Assembly (NCBI GenBank): GCA_028140795.1
Contig: JAOIOW010000004.1
Coordinates: forward strand, 1 to 64,000
Source of the DNA: Fidelibacterota bacterium
Lineage (GTDB): Bacteria; Fidelibacterota; Marinisomatia; Marinisomatales; Marinisomataceae
DNA: 64,000 nt
Direction: 5' to 3'
The translations under genes were made by a program, and so were the position numbers. Below are positions 42,295-51,770 of the stretch, piece by piece. The notes under the pieces are model-generated. The model had not been told where the DNA came from and did not search any database. It saw only the letters and a list, made by a program, of their open reading frames with translations. The first letter of the stretch is position 1, and each line of letters starts with the position of its first letter.

Positions 42295-44643
42295 ATGTCT
42301 GATTCAATAAGAATATTCCAGTTAGCAAAAGAGCTAAATATATCTCATACTGATATTTTAGACTTTTTAAAGTCAAAAGATATTTCTGTATCTAGTCATA
42401 TGTCTCCAATTGACGGTAAAACACAACAATTAGTTTATACAGAGTTTGCAAAAGATCGTCAATCTGCAGAAAGAGACAGAAAAGAGCAGGTTAGAAAAGA
42501 GATTCATGACTCAAAAGTTGTCATGAAAACAAAATCTGTCAAAAAGTTCAAAATTATGTCTGTTGAAGATCAACGTAAATCAGAGAAGAAAAAAGCTGAA
42601 GAGCCAATTAAGGATGAAAAAGACAGTAAAAAGACTGAAGCAAAAAAAGAGGCTCCTGTTGAGAAAAAACCAAAGAAAAAATTAAGAAAAATCTCTTTAC
42701 GTGAACCAGAAAAGAAAGAGGATAAAAAGCAGGCTAAAAAACATAGAGATGAACTGAAAAAAGATAGTTCTGCTGTTAAAAGATTGAAGAAGACACTTGC
42801 TTCTATGGATTCAAGTCCTAAGAAAAAATCATACAAGAAATCGAAAAAAGATGTTGAGCTAGAAGATGGAGATCAAAAAAGATCAATTGAGCTTGCTGAA
42901 TATGCTAGTATTGATGAAATAGCTAAAGTTTTAGACGTATCAACTAGTGAAGTAATTGGTAAATGCTTACAAATGGGTATTTTAGCAACTGTAAATCAAA
43001 GACTTGAATGGGATGTCATAGAATTAATTGCTGGAGAATATGATGTTGAATTGAAGAAATATGAAGAAGTTGTTGATGACTTGTTTGTAACGTCTCACTC
43101 AGAAGAAGAATTATCAAATGCGATAGAAAGAGCTCCGGTTGTAACAATTATGGGACACGTAGACCATGGTAAAACGTCCATTTTAGACTACATAAGAAAA
43201 ACAAAAGTTGCTGCAGGGGAATCAGGAGGAATAACACAAAGAGTTGGAGCTTATCAGGTTTTACATAATGATAATAAAATTACTTTTTTAGATACACCTG
43301 GACATGAAGCTTTTACTGCTATGAGAGCAAGAGGTGCTCAATCAACAGATATTGTTATTCTTGTAGTTGCTGCTGATGACAGTGTTATGCCTCAAACAAT
43401 TGAAGCTATTAATCATGCAAAAGCAGCGGAAGTCCCAATCGTAGTAGCTATTAACAAGATTGATAAGCAAGGCGCTAATCCTGATATTGTTAAAAGAGAA
43501 TTATCTGAAAAAGATGTTTTAGTGGAAGACTGGGGAGGTAAAATTCAATCTGTACATACGTCTGCTCAAACAGGTGAAGGTATAGATGATTTAATGGAAG
43601 CAATTTTACTTGAGGCGGAAGTATTAGACCTGAAAGCAAATCAAGATATTGATTGCAAAGGTATTGTAATAGATTCAAGATTAGATAAAGGATTAGGTCC
43701 AGTTGCAACCGTCTTAATTCAAAAAGGTACTTTAAGCATAGGAACTCCATTCATTTGTAATAATCACCCTGGTAAGGTTCGAGCAATTATGAATGAAAAC
43801 AATGAAAGAATCACTGAAGCTAGACCATCAGATCCAGTCCAAATTCTAGGTTTTGATCAAGTTCCTCAGGCTGGAGATATTTTTGCAGAAGTTGAAAATG
43901 AGTCAGATTTAAAGAAAATAGCTAATGAACGTCAGAGAATTAAACGTGAAATTGATCTTCAGATGGTTCAAAAAACATCATTAGACAGTATATCAGCTCA
44001 GATTAAGGAAGGTGATATTAATAATTTAAATATCATTATTAAAGCCGATTCTGATGGTTCAATTGAAGCTTTAATACAAAGTATAGAAAAAATCAACAAT
44101 GATGAAGTTGGTGTAGATATTGTTCATAAAGGGGTTGGTAATGTTACCGAATCTGATGTTTTGTTAGCACAAGCTTCACAAGCAATTATTATTGGCTTTG
44201 GAGTTCAAATTCCATCAAATACCAAGCTATTAGCTAGTCAAAACAATGTAGAAATTAGAGCCTATAGTATTATTTATCAGATTGTTGAAGACGTTAAGAT
44301 GGCTGTTGAAGGATTATTAAAGCCAGATATGGTTGAAGAAGTTATCGGTGTTGCAGTAGTTAAAGAGTCATTTAAAATTCCTAAAATTGGTTTTATCGCT
44401 GGATCTCAAGTAGAATCTGGTAAAATTACACGTGATTGTTTTGTTAGGCTTATTCGCGAAGAAGAGGAGCTTGTTTCGAAAGGTTCAATTACCTCATTAA
44501 AGCGCTTTAAAGACGATGTAGCATCTGTTGATTCAGGTATGGAATGTGGAATTTCCGTTGAAGGTGTGAAAAAGTATTTTGAAGGCGACAGAATTGTTGC
44601 GTATAAAATAAATGAAATTAAGAGAACATTAGCAGACAGTTGA
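42295..44643 (+). CDS. infB: Translation initiation factor IF-2
   Basis: GTPase that delivers fMet-tRNA to the 30S subunit. 782 residues. The N-terminal IF2N motif is IRIFQLAKELNISHTDILDFLKSK, followed by a long Lys/Glu-rich linker (about residues 60-190) and a second IF2N-like segment. The GTPase domain has VTIMGHVDHGKTS (near 285), DTPGHEAFTAMR and NKID. The C-terminal domains end in GMECGISVEGVKKYFEGDRIVAYKINE. It starts 3 nt after nusA and ends in a TTGA overlap with rbfA. Confidence 0.98.
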   Translation: MSDSIRIFQLAKELNISHTDILDFLKSKDISVSSHMSPIDGKTQQLVYTEFAKDRQSAERDRKEQVRKEIHDSKVVMKTKSVKKFKIMSVEDQRKSEKKKAEEPIKDEKDSKKTEAKKEAPVEKKPKKKLRKISLREPEKKEDKKQAKKHRDELKKDSSAVKRLKKTLASMDSSPKKKSYKKSKKDVELEDGDQKRSIELAEYASIDEIAKVLDVSTSEVIGKCLQMGILATVNQRLEWDVIELIAGEYDVELKKYEEVVDDLFVTSHSEEELSNAIERAPVVTIMGHVDHGKTSILDYIRKTKVAAGESGGITQRVGAYQVLHNDNKITFLDTPGHEAFTAMRARGAQSTDIVILVVAADDSVMPQTIEAINHAKAAEVPIVVAINKIDKQGANPDIVKRELSEKDVLVEDWGGKIQSVHTSAQTGEGIDDLMEAILLEAEVLDLKANQDIDCKGIVIDSRLDKGLGPVATVLIQKGTLSIGTPFICNNHPGKVRAIMNENNERITEARPSDPVQILGFDQVPQAGDIFAEVENESDLKKIANERQRIKREIDLQMVQKTSLDSISAQIKEGDINNLNIIIKADSDGSIEALIQSIEKINNDEVGVDIVHKGVGNVTESDVLLAQASQAIIIGFGVQIPSNTKLLASQNNVEIRAYSIIYQIVEDVKMAVEGLLKPDMVEEVIGVAVVKESFKIPKIGFIAGSQVESGKITRDCFVRLIREEEELVSKGSITSLKRFKDDVASVDSGMECGISVEGVKKYFEGDRIVAYKINEIKRTLADS

Positions 44644-44987
44644 ATAATAAACCGTTTTCAAGATCAGAGAGAGTATCACAACAAGTTTTAAAAACCATTA
44701 ATGATATCTTAACTAGAGAGATGGATTTAAGGAAATATGGTTTTATCACTTTTTCTTCAGTTAAAATGACAGCTGATTTAAAACATGCAACTTTATATTA
44801 TAGTGTTTTAAACCCTACAAAAAAGATAGAAATTATTAACGAAGAACTGAACTTGCTTGTGCCGGTTTTTAGAAAATTTTTATCAGCATCTTTAAATTTA
44901 AGATCTACTCCAACATTAAAATTTTTCTATGATGATTCATTTGAGCAATTTGAAAAAATTGATAAGCTAATAAAAAAGATAGATTAG
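44640..44987 (+). CDS. rbfA: Ribosome-binding factor A
   Basis: A small KH-like factor that matures the 30S subunit by acting on the 5' end of 16S rRNA. 115 residues with SERVSQQVLKTINDILTREM, the central FITFSSVKMTADLKHATLYYSVL, and a C-terminal LRSTPTLKFFYDDSFEQFEKIDKLI, all standard. The start is TTG 44640, overlapping the infB stop (TTGA). truB begins one base after its stop. Confidence 0.93.
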   Translation: MNNKPFSRSERVSQQVLKTINDILTREMDLRKYGFITFSSVKMTADLKHATLYYSVLNPTKKIEIINEELNLLVPVFRKFLSASLNLRSTPTLKFFYDDSFEQFEKIDKLIKKID

Positions 44988-44988
44988 T

Positions 44989-45630
44989 ATGATTTACAAC
45001 ATATATAAGCCAAAAGATTTGTCTTCTTTTTCAATTGTTAAAAAAGTAAAAAATATTACTAAAGAAAAGGTTGGACACTCAGGCACTTTAGATCCATTTG
45101 CAGACGGAGTGTTAGTGTTAGGTATTGGAAAATCGACCAAAAAATTATCAAATATCATACAATTTGATAAGACTTATGAAGGTATAATCAAATTAGGAGA
45201 AAAAACGGATTCAATGGATTTAACAGGCAACATTGTTGAAGAAAAAGAAGTTTGTGAAATTTCTGAACAAAGTTTAATTGATTGCGAGAATAAGTTTGTT
45301 GGAGAATTATTACAAAGAACTCCTATGTACTCAGCAAGGAAAATTAATGGAGTTCGACTCTATAAGCTTGCAAGAAAAAATATTGAAATCAAAACAAATC
45401 CAAAGTTGATAACTATTAATAGCTTAAAAATTGAATCATTAGATGAAAATACTTTAAAAATCACTGTGGATTGTTCATCTGGAACTTATATAAGGGTGTT
45501 AGCAGAGGATATAGCAGAATATTTAGGTACTGTAGGTCATTTGATAAGCTTAACACGATTAAGTGTTGGTGAATATAGATTGAATGAATCGGTTACAATA
45601 GAAAAATTTGAGGACAAATGGAAATCATAA
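44989..45630 (+). CDS. truB: tRNA pseudouridine(55) synthase TruB
   Basis: Makes pseudouridine 55 in the T loop of tRNAs. 213 residues, a short form consisting of the catalytic core without a C-terminal PUA domain. The N-terminal YNIYKPKDLSSFSIVKKVKN, the catalytic-Asp motif VGHSGTLDPFADGVLVLGIGKSTK, QRTPMYSARKINGVRLYKLAR and DCSSGTYIRVLAEDIAEYLGTVGHL are diagnostic. It overlaps ribF by 13 bases. Confidence 0.96.
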   Translation: MIYNIYKPKDLSSFSIVKKVKNITKEKVGHSGTLDPFADGVLVLGIGKSTKKLSNIIQFDKTYEGIIKLGEKTDSMDLTGNIVEEKEVCEISEQSLIDCENKFVGELLQRTPMYSARKINGVRLYKLARKNIEIKTNPKLITINSLKIESLDENTLKITVDCSSGTYIRVLAEDIAEYLGTVGHLISLTRLSVGEYRLNESVTIEKFEDKWKS

Positions 45631-46568
45631 AATCATTAAAAGATTTTAAAAAGTTATCAAATTCAGTTATAACTGTTGGTAATTACGACGGTATTCATAA
45701 AGGTCATCATGATGTACTATCTTATATTGTTGAAGAGGGCAAAAAAAGAAATATACCGTCTTGCTTAATTACATTTGATCCAAATCCTTTTTATGTGCTT
45801 TCTGATAAACCAGATTCAATAAATCTCCATAGTTTAGATGAAAAACTGGAAACTTTAAAAGAGATAGGTTTAGATATTGTGTTAATAATACCATTTGACA
45901 AAGAGTTTTCATTAATGTCAGCTCAAATGTTTGCAGATACTGTGTTAAAAGATTTATTTAATCCAACTTTAATTTCTGTAGGTACAAATCACTATTTTGG
46001 ACATAAAAAAGAAGGAGATTTTGAATTTTTAAAAGCTTTTTGCAGTGACAATAATATAGAACTTCATACGCCTGTAATGAGAGAACATAAGGGCAGTACC
46101 ATATCTAGCAGCTTAATTAGATCATTGATTTTAGATGGAAACTCAAGCAAGGTATATGATTATTTAGGAAGATTTTATGGATTTAATGCAACTGTTGTTT
46201 CTGGTTCAAATCGCGGAAAAACAATGAATTATCCAACAGCAAATTTTATTCCAACTTTTGAAAATCAGTTACTTCCGAGCACTGGAGTATATTTAACTAG
46301 GGTTTTCTTAGACGGAGAATGCTATTTTGGAATGATGAATGCTGGTGTCAGACCAACTTTTAATGAAAAAAAATTTGTTATGGAAGTTCACATTTTATCT
46401 GATAAATTCGGCAATCTATACGATAAGAATTTTTATATCGAGTTTTTAGATAAAATTCGAGATGAAAAAAAGTTTGAAAGTAAAGAATTACTAATCAAAC
46501 AAATTGAAAAAGATAAAGAAGTATGTATTGAATTAATAGATACTTTTAAGGAGAAATATGAAATATAG
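45618..46568 (+). CDS. ribF: Bifunctional riboflavin kinase/FAD synthetase
   Basis: Converts riboflavin to FMN and FAD. 316 residues. The N-terminal nucleotidyltransferase domain has VITVGNYDGIHKGHHDVLSYI and ISSSLIRSLILDGN. The C-terminal riboflavin kinase domain has GSNRGKTMNYPTANFIP, LPSTGVYLTRVFLDG and MMNAGVRPTFNEKKFVMEVHILS. The placement between truB and rpsO is the classical one. It overlaps truB by 13 and rpsO by 11 bases. Confidence 0.97.
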   Translation: MEIIKSLKDFKKLSNSVITVGNYDGIHKGHHDVLSYIVEEGKKRNIPSCLITFDPNPFYVLSDKPDSINLHSLDEKLETLKEIGLDIVLIIPFDKEFSLMSAQMFADTVLKDLFNPTLISVGTNHYFGHKKEGDFEFLKAFCSDNNIELHTPVMREHKGSTISSSLIRSLILDGNSSKVYDYLGRFYGFNATVVSGSNRGKTMNYPTANFIPTFENQLLPSTGVYLTRVFLDGECYFGMMNAGVRPTFNEKKFVMEVHILSDKFGNLYDKNFYIEFLDKIRDEKKFESKELLIKQIEKDKEVCIELIDTFKEKYEI

Positions 46569-46827
46569 TAAAGAAACAAGTACACTTCTTCAAGACGCAG
46601 GTCTTGATGCAAAGAATGTCGGTAGTAGTGAAGCGCAAATTGCACTTCTAACTGATCGAATTAGATCATTGACAGAGCATGTAAAGATGCACAAGAAAGA
46701 TGTTCATTCAAAACATGGTTTAGTTAAGTTAGTGTCACAGCGAAAGAAGCTATTGAAATATTTAAGAAAAACTAAACTAGATAGTTATGATGAATTAATA
46801 AAGAAACTATCGATAAGAGGAAGATAA
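46558..46827 (+). CDS. rpsO: 30S ribosomal protein S15
   Basis: 89 residues, full-length S15, a primary 16S rRNA binder. DAKNVGSSEAQIALLTDRIRSLTEHVKMHKKDVHSKHGLVKLVSQRKKLLKYLRKT is the family signature region. AAGGAG precedes ATG by 4 nt inside the end of ribF. It is followed closely by pnp, as in many bacteria where rpsO-pnp is one operon. Confidence 0.97.
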   Translation: MKYSKETSTLLQDAGLDAKNVGSSEAQIALLTDRIRSLTEHVKMHKKDVHSKHGLVKLVSQRKKLLKYLRKTKLDSYDELIKKLSIRGR

Positions 46828-46835
46828 AGAAGAAA

Positions 46836-48914
46836 ATGATAAAAGTAGAAAAGAATATAGCGGGAAGACCGCTTAAAATAGAATCTGGACAAATCGCTAG
46901 ACAAGCTGGTGGTTCCGTATTTATTAGTTATGGAGAAACAGCAATTTTAGCAACAGTATGTTGTTCATCTGAACCAAGAGAAGGCATTGACTTTTTACCA
47001 ATGCAGGTTGAATACAGAGAAAAGCATTATGCGGGTGGAAAAATACCTGGAGGGTTCTTTAAAAGAGAGGCTAAACCTACAGATGCTGAGGTACTGACTT
47101 CACGTCTAACAGATAGACCTATTAGACCCTTAATACCTAAGAATTACAGGCATGAATTGCAAATTATGTTAACTACAATGTCATATGACGGTGTAAATAC
47201 ACCAGATGTTGTCGCTGCTATTGGTGCTTCAGCAGCCTTATTATTGTCACCAGTACCATTCGATGGTCCTATTGCTTCAGTAAAAGTTGGATTAATTGAC
47301 GGAGAATATGTTTTAAATCCAACACATGAACAAATGGAATCATCAGATTTAGACTTAATGGTAACTGGAAAGAAAGATAAAATTTGTATGATTGAAGGTG
47401 GATCTAATTTTGTTCCGGAAAAAACAATTTTAGAAGCATTAGATGTAGCAATGGATGGAATTAACGACATTGTAGATCTTCAAATGGAGTTTTCAGAACA
47501 TTTTGATAATTCTTATGAAATTGTTGATACAAAAGTTATAACAGAAGATATTGAAAAGTCTTTAGACGATGCTTACTTGTCAAAAATGGAAAAGATTTTT
47601 GATTTAGATACGAAGCAAGCAAGAGACGATGAATTTAATGCGATTGAGAAAGAAGCATTAGAACCATATCTTGAAGATGAAGAAATGTATCCAGAAGTTA
47701 AGAATCATATCAAAAATATGTTCAAAAACACAGTTAGAAAAACTGTTCTAGATAAAAAAGTTAGAGTTGATGGTAGAGGATTGGAAGATATTAGAGATAT
47801 TAGCGTTGTAGAATCTATCCTTCCAAGAGTTCATGGATCTGCATTGTTTACTCGCGGAGAAACTCAGTCTATTGCCGCTTTAACTTTAGGATCTAGTAGA
47901 GATGAGCAAATTATTGATTCAATGGCTAGTGATTATAAAAAATCATTCTTATTGCATTATAACTTTCCTCCATATTGTGTAGGAGAAACAGGTAGAATTG
48001 GTTTTACTAATAGACGTGAAATTGGTCATGGTCATTTAGCTGAAAGATCATTAAAACCTATATTACCATCTTTGGAAGAATTTCCATATACAGTTCGTAT
48101 TGTATCTGAAATTACCGAATCAAACGGTTCTTCCTCAATGGCATCTGTTTGCGGCGGCTCATTAGCAATGATGAATGCTGGTGTTCCTATTAAAGAGCAT
48201 GTGGCAGGTATTGCTATGGGTTTAATCATGGAAGATGATGATAATTACGCAGTTTTAAGTGACATCTTAGGTACCGAAGACTTTCTTGGAGACATGGATT
48301 TCAAAGTAGCTGGTACAAAAGATGGAATTAGTGCAATTCAACTTGATTTAAAAGTTCCTGGTCTTTCTATGGATGTATTATCAAATGCACTTGAACAAGC
48401 AAATAAAGGTAGATTGCATATTTTAGGTGAAATGAATAAAGCAATTGATAAACCGAATGCATTGTCCCAATATGCGCCTCAAATTGAATCTTTTAAGATT
48501 GACAAAGATAAGATTGGTGCGTTGATTGGTCCTGGAGGTAAAAATATTAAGGCTCTTCAGGAAAACGCAGAATGTGTTATTAATATTGAAGATGATGGTA
48601 CTGTCAGTGTATCAGCAGAAAACAAAGCAAAATTAGATAACGCAATATCTCAAATTAAAGCTGTAGTTCAAGATCCAGAAGTTGGAACTGTTTTCGATGG
48701 TAAAGTGACTAAAATTTTAGACTTTGGTGCTTTTGTTGAATTTGCTCCAGGAAGAGAAGGGCTAGTACACATTTCACAACTAGCATGGGAACGTGTTAAT
48801 AAAGTTGAAGATGTGCTTTCTGAGGGTGATGAAGTTAAGATAAAGCTATTTGAAATTGATAAACAAGGTCGTTTAAATTTCAGTATTAAACTTTTAACTG
48901 AAAAACCTGAATAA
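46836..48914 (+). CDS. pnp: Polyribonucleotide nucleotidyltransferase (PNPase)
   Basis: A phosphorolytic 3'-5' exoribonuclease of RNA decay. 692 residues. The first RNase PH domain has GETAILATVCCSSEPREGIDFLPMQVEYREKHYAGGKIPGGFFKREAK. After the helical linker, the second has RVHGSALFTRGETQSIAALTLG, the SMASVCGGSLAMMNAGVPI catalytic region and LGTEDFLGDMDFKVAGTKDGISAIQLD. The KH domain is IDKDKIGALIGPGGKNIKALQE and the S1 domain is GTVFDGKVTKILDFGAFVEFAPGREGLVHISQL. Complete. Confidence 0.98.
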   Translation: MIKVEKNIAGRPLKIESGQIARQAGGSVFISYGETAILATVCCSSEPREGIDFLPMQVEYREKHYAGGKIPGGFFKREAKPTDAEVLTSRLTDRPIRPLIPKNYRHELQIMLTTMSYDGVNTPDVVAAIGASAALLLSPVPFDGPIASVKVGLIDGEYVLNPTHEQMESSDLDLMVTGKKDKICMIEGGSNFVPEKTILEALDVAMDGINDIVDLQMEFSEHFDNSYEIVDTKVITEDIEKSLDDAYLSKMEKIFDLDTKQARDDEFNAIEKEALEPYLEDEEMYPEVKNHIKNMFKNTVRKTVLDKKVRVDGRGLEDIRDISVVESILPRVHGSALFTRGETQSIAALTLGSSRDEQIIDSMASDYKKSFLLHYNFPPYCVGETGRIGFTNRREIGHGHLAERSLKPILPSLEEFPYTVRIVSEITESNGSSSMASVCGGSLAMMNAGVPIKEHVAGIAMGLIMEDDDNYAVLSDILGTEDFLGDMDFKVAGTKDGISAIQLDLKVPGLSMDVLSNALEQANKGRLHILGEMNKAIDKPNALSQYAPQIESFKIDKDKIGALIGPGGKNIKALQENAECVINIEDDGTVSVSAENKAKLDNAISQIKAVVQDPEVGTVFDGKVTKILDFGAFVEFAPGREGLVHISQLAWERVNKVEDVLSEGDEVKIKLFEIDKQGRLNFSIKLLTEKPE

Positions 48915-48922
48915 TAAATGAT

Positions 48923-50020
48923 ATGAAAATAGGTATTCCAAAAGAAATTATTTCTCAAGAATATCGCGTTTCTATCAATCCAGAAACAGCAAAAATGCTT
49001 CTTCAAAGCTCTCATGAGCTATATGTTCAATCTGGTGCAGGTCAAGATAGTGGTTATAAGGATGAGGATTACTCATCTTTAGGGTGTACAATCGTTGATT
49101 CTGCGTCAGAAGTTTTTGACAGATCAGAGTTGATTGTTAAGGTTAAAGAGCCATCATTAGAAGAAGTTGAAATGCTTTCAAATAAGGTAATTTTTACTTA
49201 TTTACACCTAAGTTCATCAAAAGAATTAACACAGAAGCTTATGGAATGCAATGTTACTGGATTAGCATATGAAACTGTGGTTATTAACAACCAAACTCCC
49301 ATGTTAAAACCGATGAGCGAAATCGCTGGAAGACTATCTTTATTAGACAGTATAGAGCTTTTAAAGAAGAGTAAAGGTGGAAAAGGGAAGTTGATTGCTG
49401 GTACAAGCCTAGCTGATCCTGCAAATGTATTAATTATTGGTGGTGGTATCGTTGGATTAAATGCTATGCAGATGAGTTTAGGATTAGGTGCTAGTACAAC
49501 ATTGTTAGATGTAAATAACGAACTATTGAATGATATTAAAAGTAGATATCCAGCAGTAAATGTTGGCGAATCCTCCAAACAGGTTATTGAGGGAATTTTA
49601 CCTATGGTAGATATTGTTGTTGGAGCTGTTTTAACTCCAGGAGGGAAACCTCCTACAGTTGTAACAAGAGATATGTTAAGTTTAATGGAACCCAAATCCA
49701 TTTTATCTGATGTATCTGTTGACCAAGGTGGATGTTTTGAGACCTCTAAACCAACTACACATGGAGATCCAACATATGAGGTGGATAACATTATTCATTA
49801 TTGTGTTAAGAATATTCCTTCAGCAGTTCCATTTACAGCAACTAATGCACTTAATGAAGCAACAAAGCCATTTATCCTTAAATTTGCTAATTCTGGATTG
49901 CATGGCATATTTAATGATGATAAACTTCTTATGGCCTTAAATACATATAACGGTAAGCTTACAAATGAAGAAGTTGCTGTTGCTCATTCGTTAGAATATT
50001 CCGATCCAAAATCACTTTAA
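48923..50020 (+). CDS. ald: Alanine dehydrogenase
   Basis: NAD-dependent interconversion of L-alanine and pyruvate plus ammonia. 365 residues. MKIGIPKEIISQEYRVSINPETAKMLLQSSHELYVQSGAG is the N-terminal domain. VKVKEP and FTYLHLSSSKELTQ hold catalytic Lys/His positions. The NAD fold is NVLIIGGGIVGLNAMQMSLGLGASTTLLDVN. The late VDQGGCFETSKPTTHGDPTYEVDNIIHYCVKNIPSAVP is diagnostic. It lies 8 nt after pnp. It may serve catabolism of alanine imported by the AgcS symporter. Confidence 0.95.
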   Translation: MKIGIPKEIISQEYRVSINPETAKMLLQSSHELYVQSGAGQDSGYKDEDYSSLGCTIVDSASEVFDRSELIVKVKEPSLEEVEMLSNKVIFTYLHLSSSKELTQKLMECNVTGLAYETVVINNQTPMLKPMSEIAGRLSLLDSIELLKKSKGGKGKLIAGTSLADPANVLIIGGGIVGLNAMQMSLGLGASTTLLDVNNELLNDIKSRYPAVNVGESSKQVIEGILPMVDIVVGAVLTPGGKPPTVVTRDMLSLMEPKSILSDVSVDQGGCFETSKPTTHGDPTYEVDNIIHYCVKNIPSAVPFTATNALNEATKPFILKFANSGLHGIFNDDKLLMALNTYNGKLTNEEVAVAHSLEYSDPKSL

Positions 50021-50081
50021 ATATCTTTATTTATTATTTAAAGTATCACTTTAATTATATTTTTTATATATTATTAAAGCG

Positions 50082-50429
50082 ATGCTTGAATCAAATTCAA
50101 AACTATATTATAGTATAAAAGAAGTAAGTGAAATGACAGAGCTTAAGCCTTATGTTTTAAGGTATTGGGAATCTGAATTTCCGTCATTAAAACCAGCAAA
50201 AAATAAGGCTGGAAATAGAACCTATAAAAAGCAAGACATTCAAGTAATACTTGATATTAAGAAATTACTTTATGATAAAAAGTTTACTATTAAAGGGGCG
50301 GTTGAAGAGCTTAAAAACAGATCAACTAATACTTTACCAGAAAAAACATTATCTAATACTCAAGTATCAGCTTTAAATGAGATTAAAAACGAATTAAAAA
50401 ATATTTTAAATATACTTAATAGGCACTAA
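50082..50429 (+). CDS. MerR-family transcriptional regulator
   Basis: 115 residues. The N-terminal winged helix-turn-helix is YYSIKEVSEMTELKPYVLRYWESEFPSLKPAKNKAGNRTYKKQDIQVILDIKKLL, the MerR type that recognises RYWE-containing sequences. A short helix follows with no obvious ligand-binding or metal Cys motif. Such short MerR proteins accompany many housekeeping operons in FCB bacteria; the target is unknown. A terminator lies 30 nt after the stop. Confidence 0.88.
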   Translation: MLESNSKLYYSIKEVSEMTELKPYVLRYWESEFPSLKPAKNKAGNRTYKKQDIQVILDIKKLLYDKKFTIKGAVEELKNRSTNTLPEKTLSNTQVSALNEIKNELKNILNILNRH

Positions 50430-50459
50430 GGGTAAGAGTCTATTATGGTAGCCACCAAA

Positions 50460-50486
50460 GCCTCTCATTTATTGAGAGGCTTTTTT
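50460..50486 (+). terminator. Intrinsic terminator
   Basis: The stem GCCTCTCA/TGAGAGGC (50460-50467 with 50473-50480) is followed by TTTTTT. It ends the transcript carrying the MerR-like gene. Confidence 0.9.
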
Positions 50487-50568
50487 ATTTATTTAATTTA
50501 TATTTTTTCTTAATTTTTTAAGTGAAAATGCGAAATATTAAAAGAATTTTTATTAAGAAAGATTAATT

Positions 50569-50706
50569 GTGCGTATTTTCAATACAATAATTGTTGGTTT
50601 CGGTATATTTTTGGCATCTTTTCTAATACCAGTAATCGGTGCAGTTGTCTCGATTCCAATGAGTATTATAGGAGCATACTTTTATTATACATATGATAAG
50701 AATTAA
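50569..50706 (+). CDS. Small membrane protein (45 aa), hypothetical
   Basis: A short frame from GTG 50569 encodes 45 residues with two closely spaced hydrophobic segments (IIVGFGIFLASFLIPVIGAVV and IPMSIIGAYFYYTY) and a charged DKN end, so a two-helix hairpin or single long membrane segment is likely. The upstream AAGAAAG is a weak ribosome site. It overlaps the msrA start by 14 bases, which suggests translational coupling. No family is recognised. It is a prediction based only on an open frame, hydrophobicity and overlap. Confidence 0.45.
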   Translation: MRIFNTIIVGFGIFLASFLIPVIGAVVSIPMSIIGAYFYYTYDKN

Positions 50707-51235
50707 AACATATTTAGTAATTTTTATTTCAATAACGGGGTTAGTAATGGCAAATAACACAGAAAATAAAAAAGCTGTATTTGCAGCTGGTTGTTTTTGG
50801 GGAGTTGAATCCACATTTCAACAAATGGATGGAGTGAAATCTACAACAGTAGGATATATTGGTGGAAAAGTTAAAAATCCTTCATATGAACTGGTATGTA
50901 CTGGATTGACAGGACATGCCGAAGCAGTAGAGATTGTTTATAATCCTAATGAAGTTACTTTTGAAAAGCTGGTAGATACTTTCTTTGAGCTTCATGATCC
51001 TACCACATTAAATCGTCAAGGCCCAGATATAGGTACTCAATATCGTTCAGCTGCATACTTTTCGAACGATGATGAAAAGCAAATTATTGAAAACAAAATT
51101 AATACATTAAACGAATCAGGGAAATTTACTTCAAAAATCGTAACAGAGATTGAAGCTATTTCTGATTTTTACAATGCAGAAGATTATCATCAAGATTATT
51201 ACAAAAAAAGGGGAATAGACGGATGCGCTATTTAA
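50693..51235 (+). CDS. msrA: Peptide methionine sulfoxide reductase MsrA, exported
   Basis: Reduces the S-epimer of methionine sulfoxide. 180 residues with the catalytic Cys in AVFAAGCFWGVESTFQQMDGV, then TTVGYIGGK, GHAEAVEIVYNP, LHDPTTLNRQGPDIGTQYRSA and a resolving-region Cys near the end (GIDGCAI). The N-terminus MIRIKTYLVIFISITGLVMA is a likely signal peptide, placing it in the periplasm, unlike cytosolic MsrA of E. coli. The start overlaps the 45-aa ORF upstream. Confidence 0.93.
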   Translation: MIRIKTYLVIFISITGLVMANNTENKKAVFAAGCFWGVESTFQQMDGVKSTTVGYIGGKVKNPSYELVCTGLTGHAEAVEIVYNPNEVTFEKLVDTFFELHDPTTLNRQGPDIGTQYRSAAYFSNDDEKQIIENKINTLNESGKFTSKIVTEIEAISDFYNAEDYHQDYYKKRGIDGCAI

Positions 51236-51246
51236 TGGAGAATACA

Positions 51247-51768
51247 ATGAAACTTAAAAACTATACATATCTACTAGCTTTATTAATGTTATTTGTCTTT
51301 ACGACAGACCTGAATGGACAGTTTAGAAGAAAAAAAGTAAAACTTAGCCAGACTAATAAAATTGAAGAATTTATTAATGACTATATTCAAGATCCTTTTA
51401 TGATTGAACATATACAGTCATTACAATCTGAATTAGTAAAAATAGGTTTTGAAATATTACCTCCTGAAACAGATGGAGAAATGGAAGTTTTAATTAACTT
51501 TGAAGATTTTAATTTCGACCCATATTATGGTTCAACTGCAGATCCAAAAACTTCATCAATTATCTTTAGAGATCCAAAGACCAAGAAAGTATTTGCAAAA
51601 TTTCAAGCAAATCAAGTGCTTGCAGACGATGAATATAGTGGACCAATGACCAATGCTTTTGGAAGCACAACTTCAAATAATATGGGCTATGGCTCCTCAA
51701 ACGATCAACCAATTGATGTAAACGCAATTATTCTTGATTGGATGCAACAAATTAAGAACTTCTATTAA
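51247..51768 (+). CDS. Hypothetical secreted protein
   Basis: 173 residues from ATG 51247, chosen because GGAG sits 6 nt upstream; an in-frame ATG at 51223 lies inside msrA. The signal peptide is [24 protein letters not shown]. The mature part has [42 protein letters not shown], a central beta stretch ([35 protein letters not shown]) and a Gly/Ser/Asn-rich region. I recognise no family. leuS starts 2 nt after its stop, so the two are likely co-transcribed. Confidence 0.7.
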   Translation: MKLKNYTYLLALLMLFVFTTDLNGQFRRKKVKLSQTNKIEEFINDYIQDPFMIEHIQSLQSELVKIGFEILPPETDGEMEVLINFEDFNFDPYYGSTADPKTSSIIFRDPKTKKVFAKFQANQVLADDEYSGPMTNAFGSTTSNNMGYGSSNDQPIDVNAIILDWMQQIKNFY

Positions 51769-51770
51769 AT

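Noticed and set aside
49198-49791. 197-codon open frame antisense to ald, and similar long antisense frames (9039-9587, 13310-13816, 21435-21683)
   Set aside because: They mirror well-supported genes, have no family motifs and low-complexity or Ser-rich composition typical of antisense frames.
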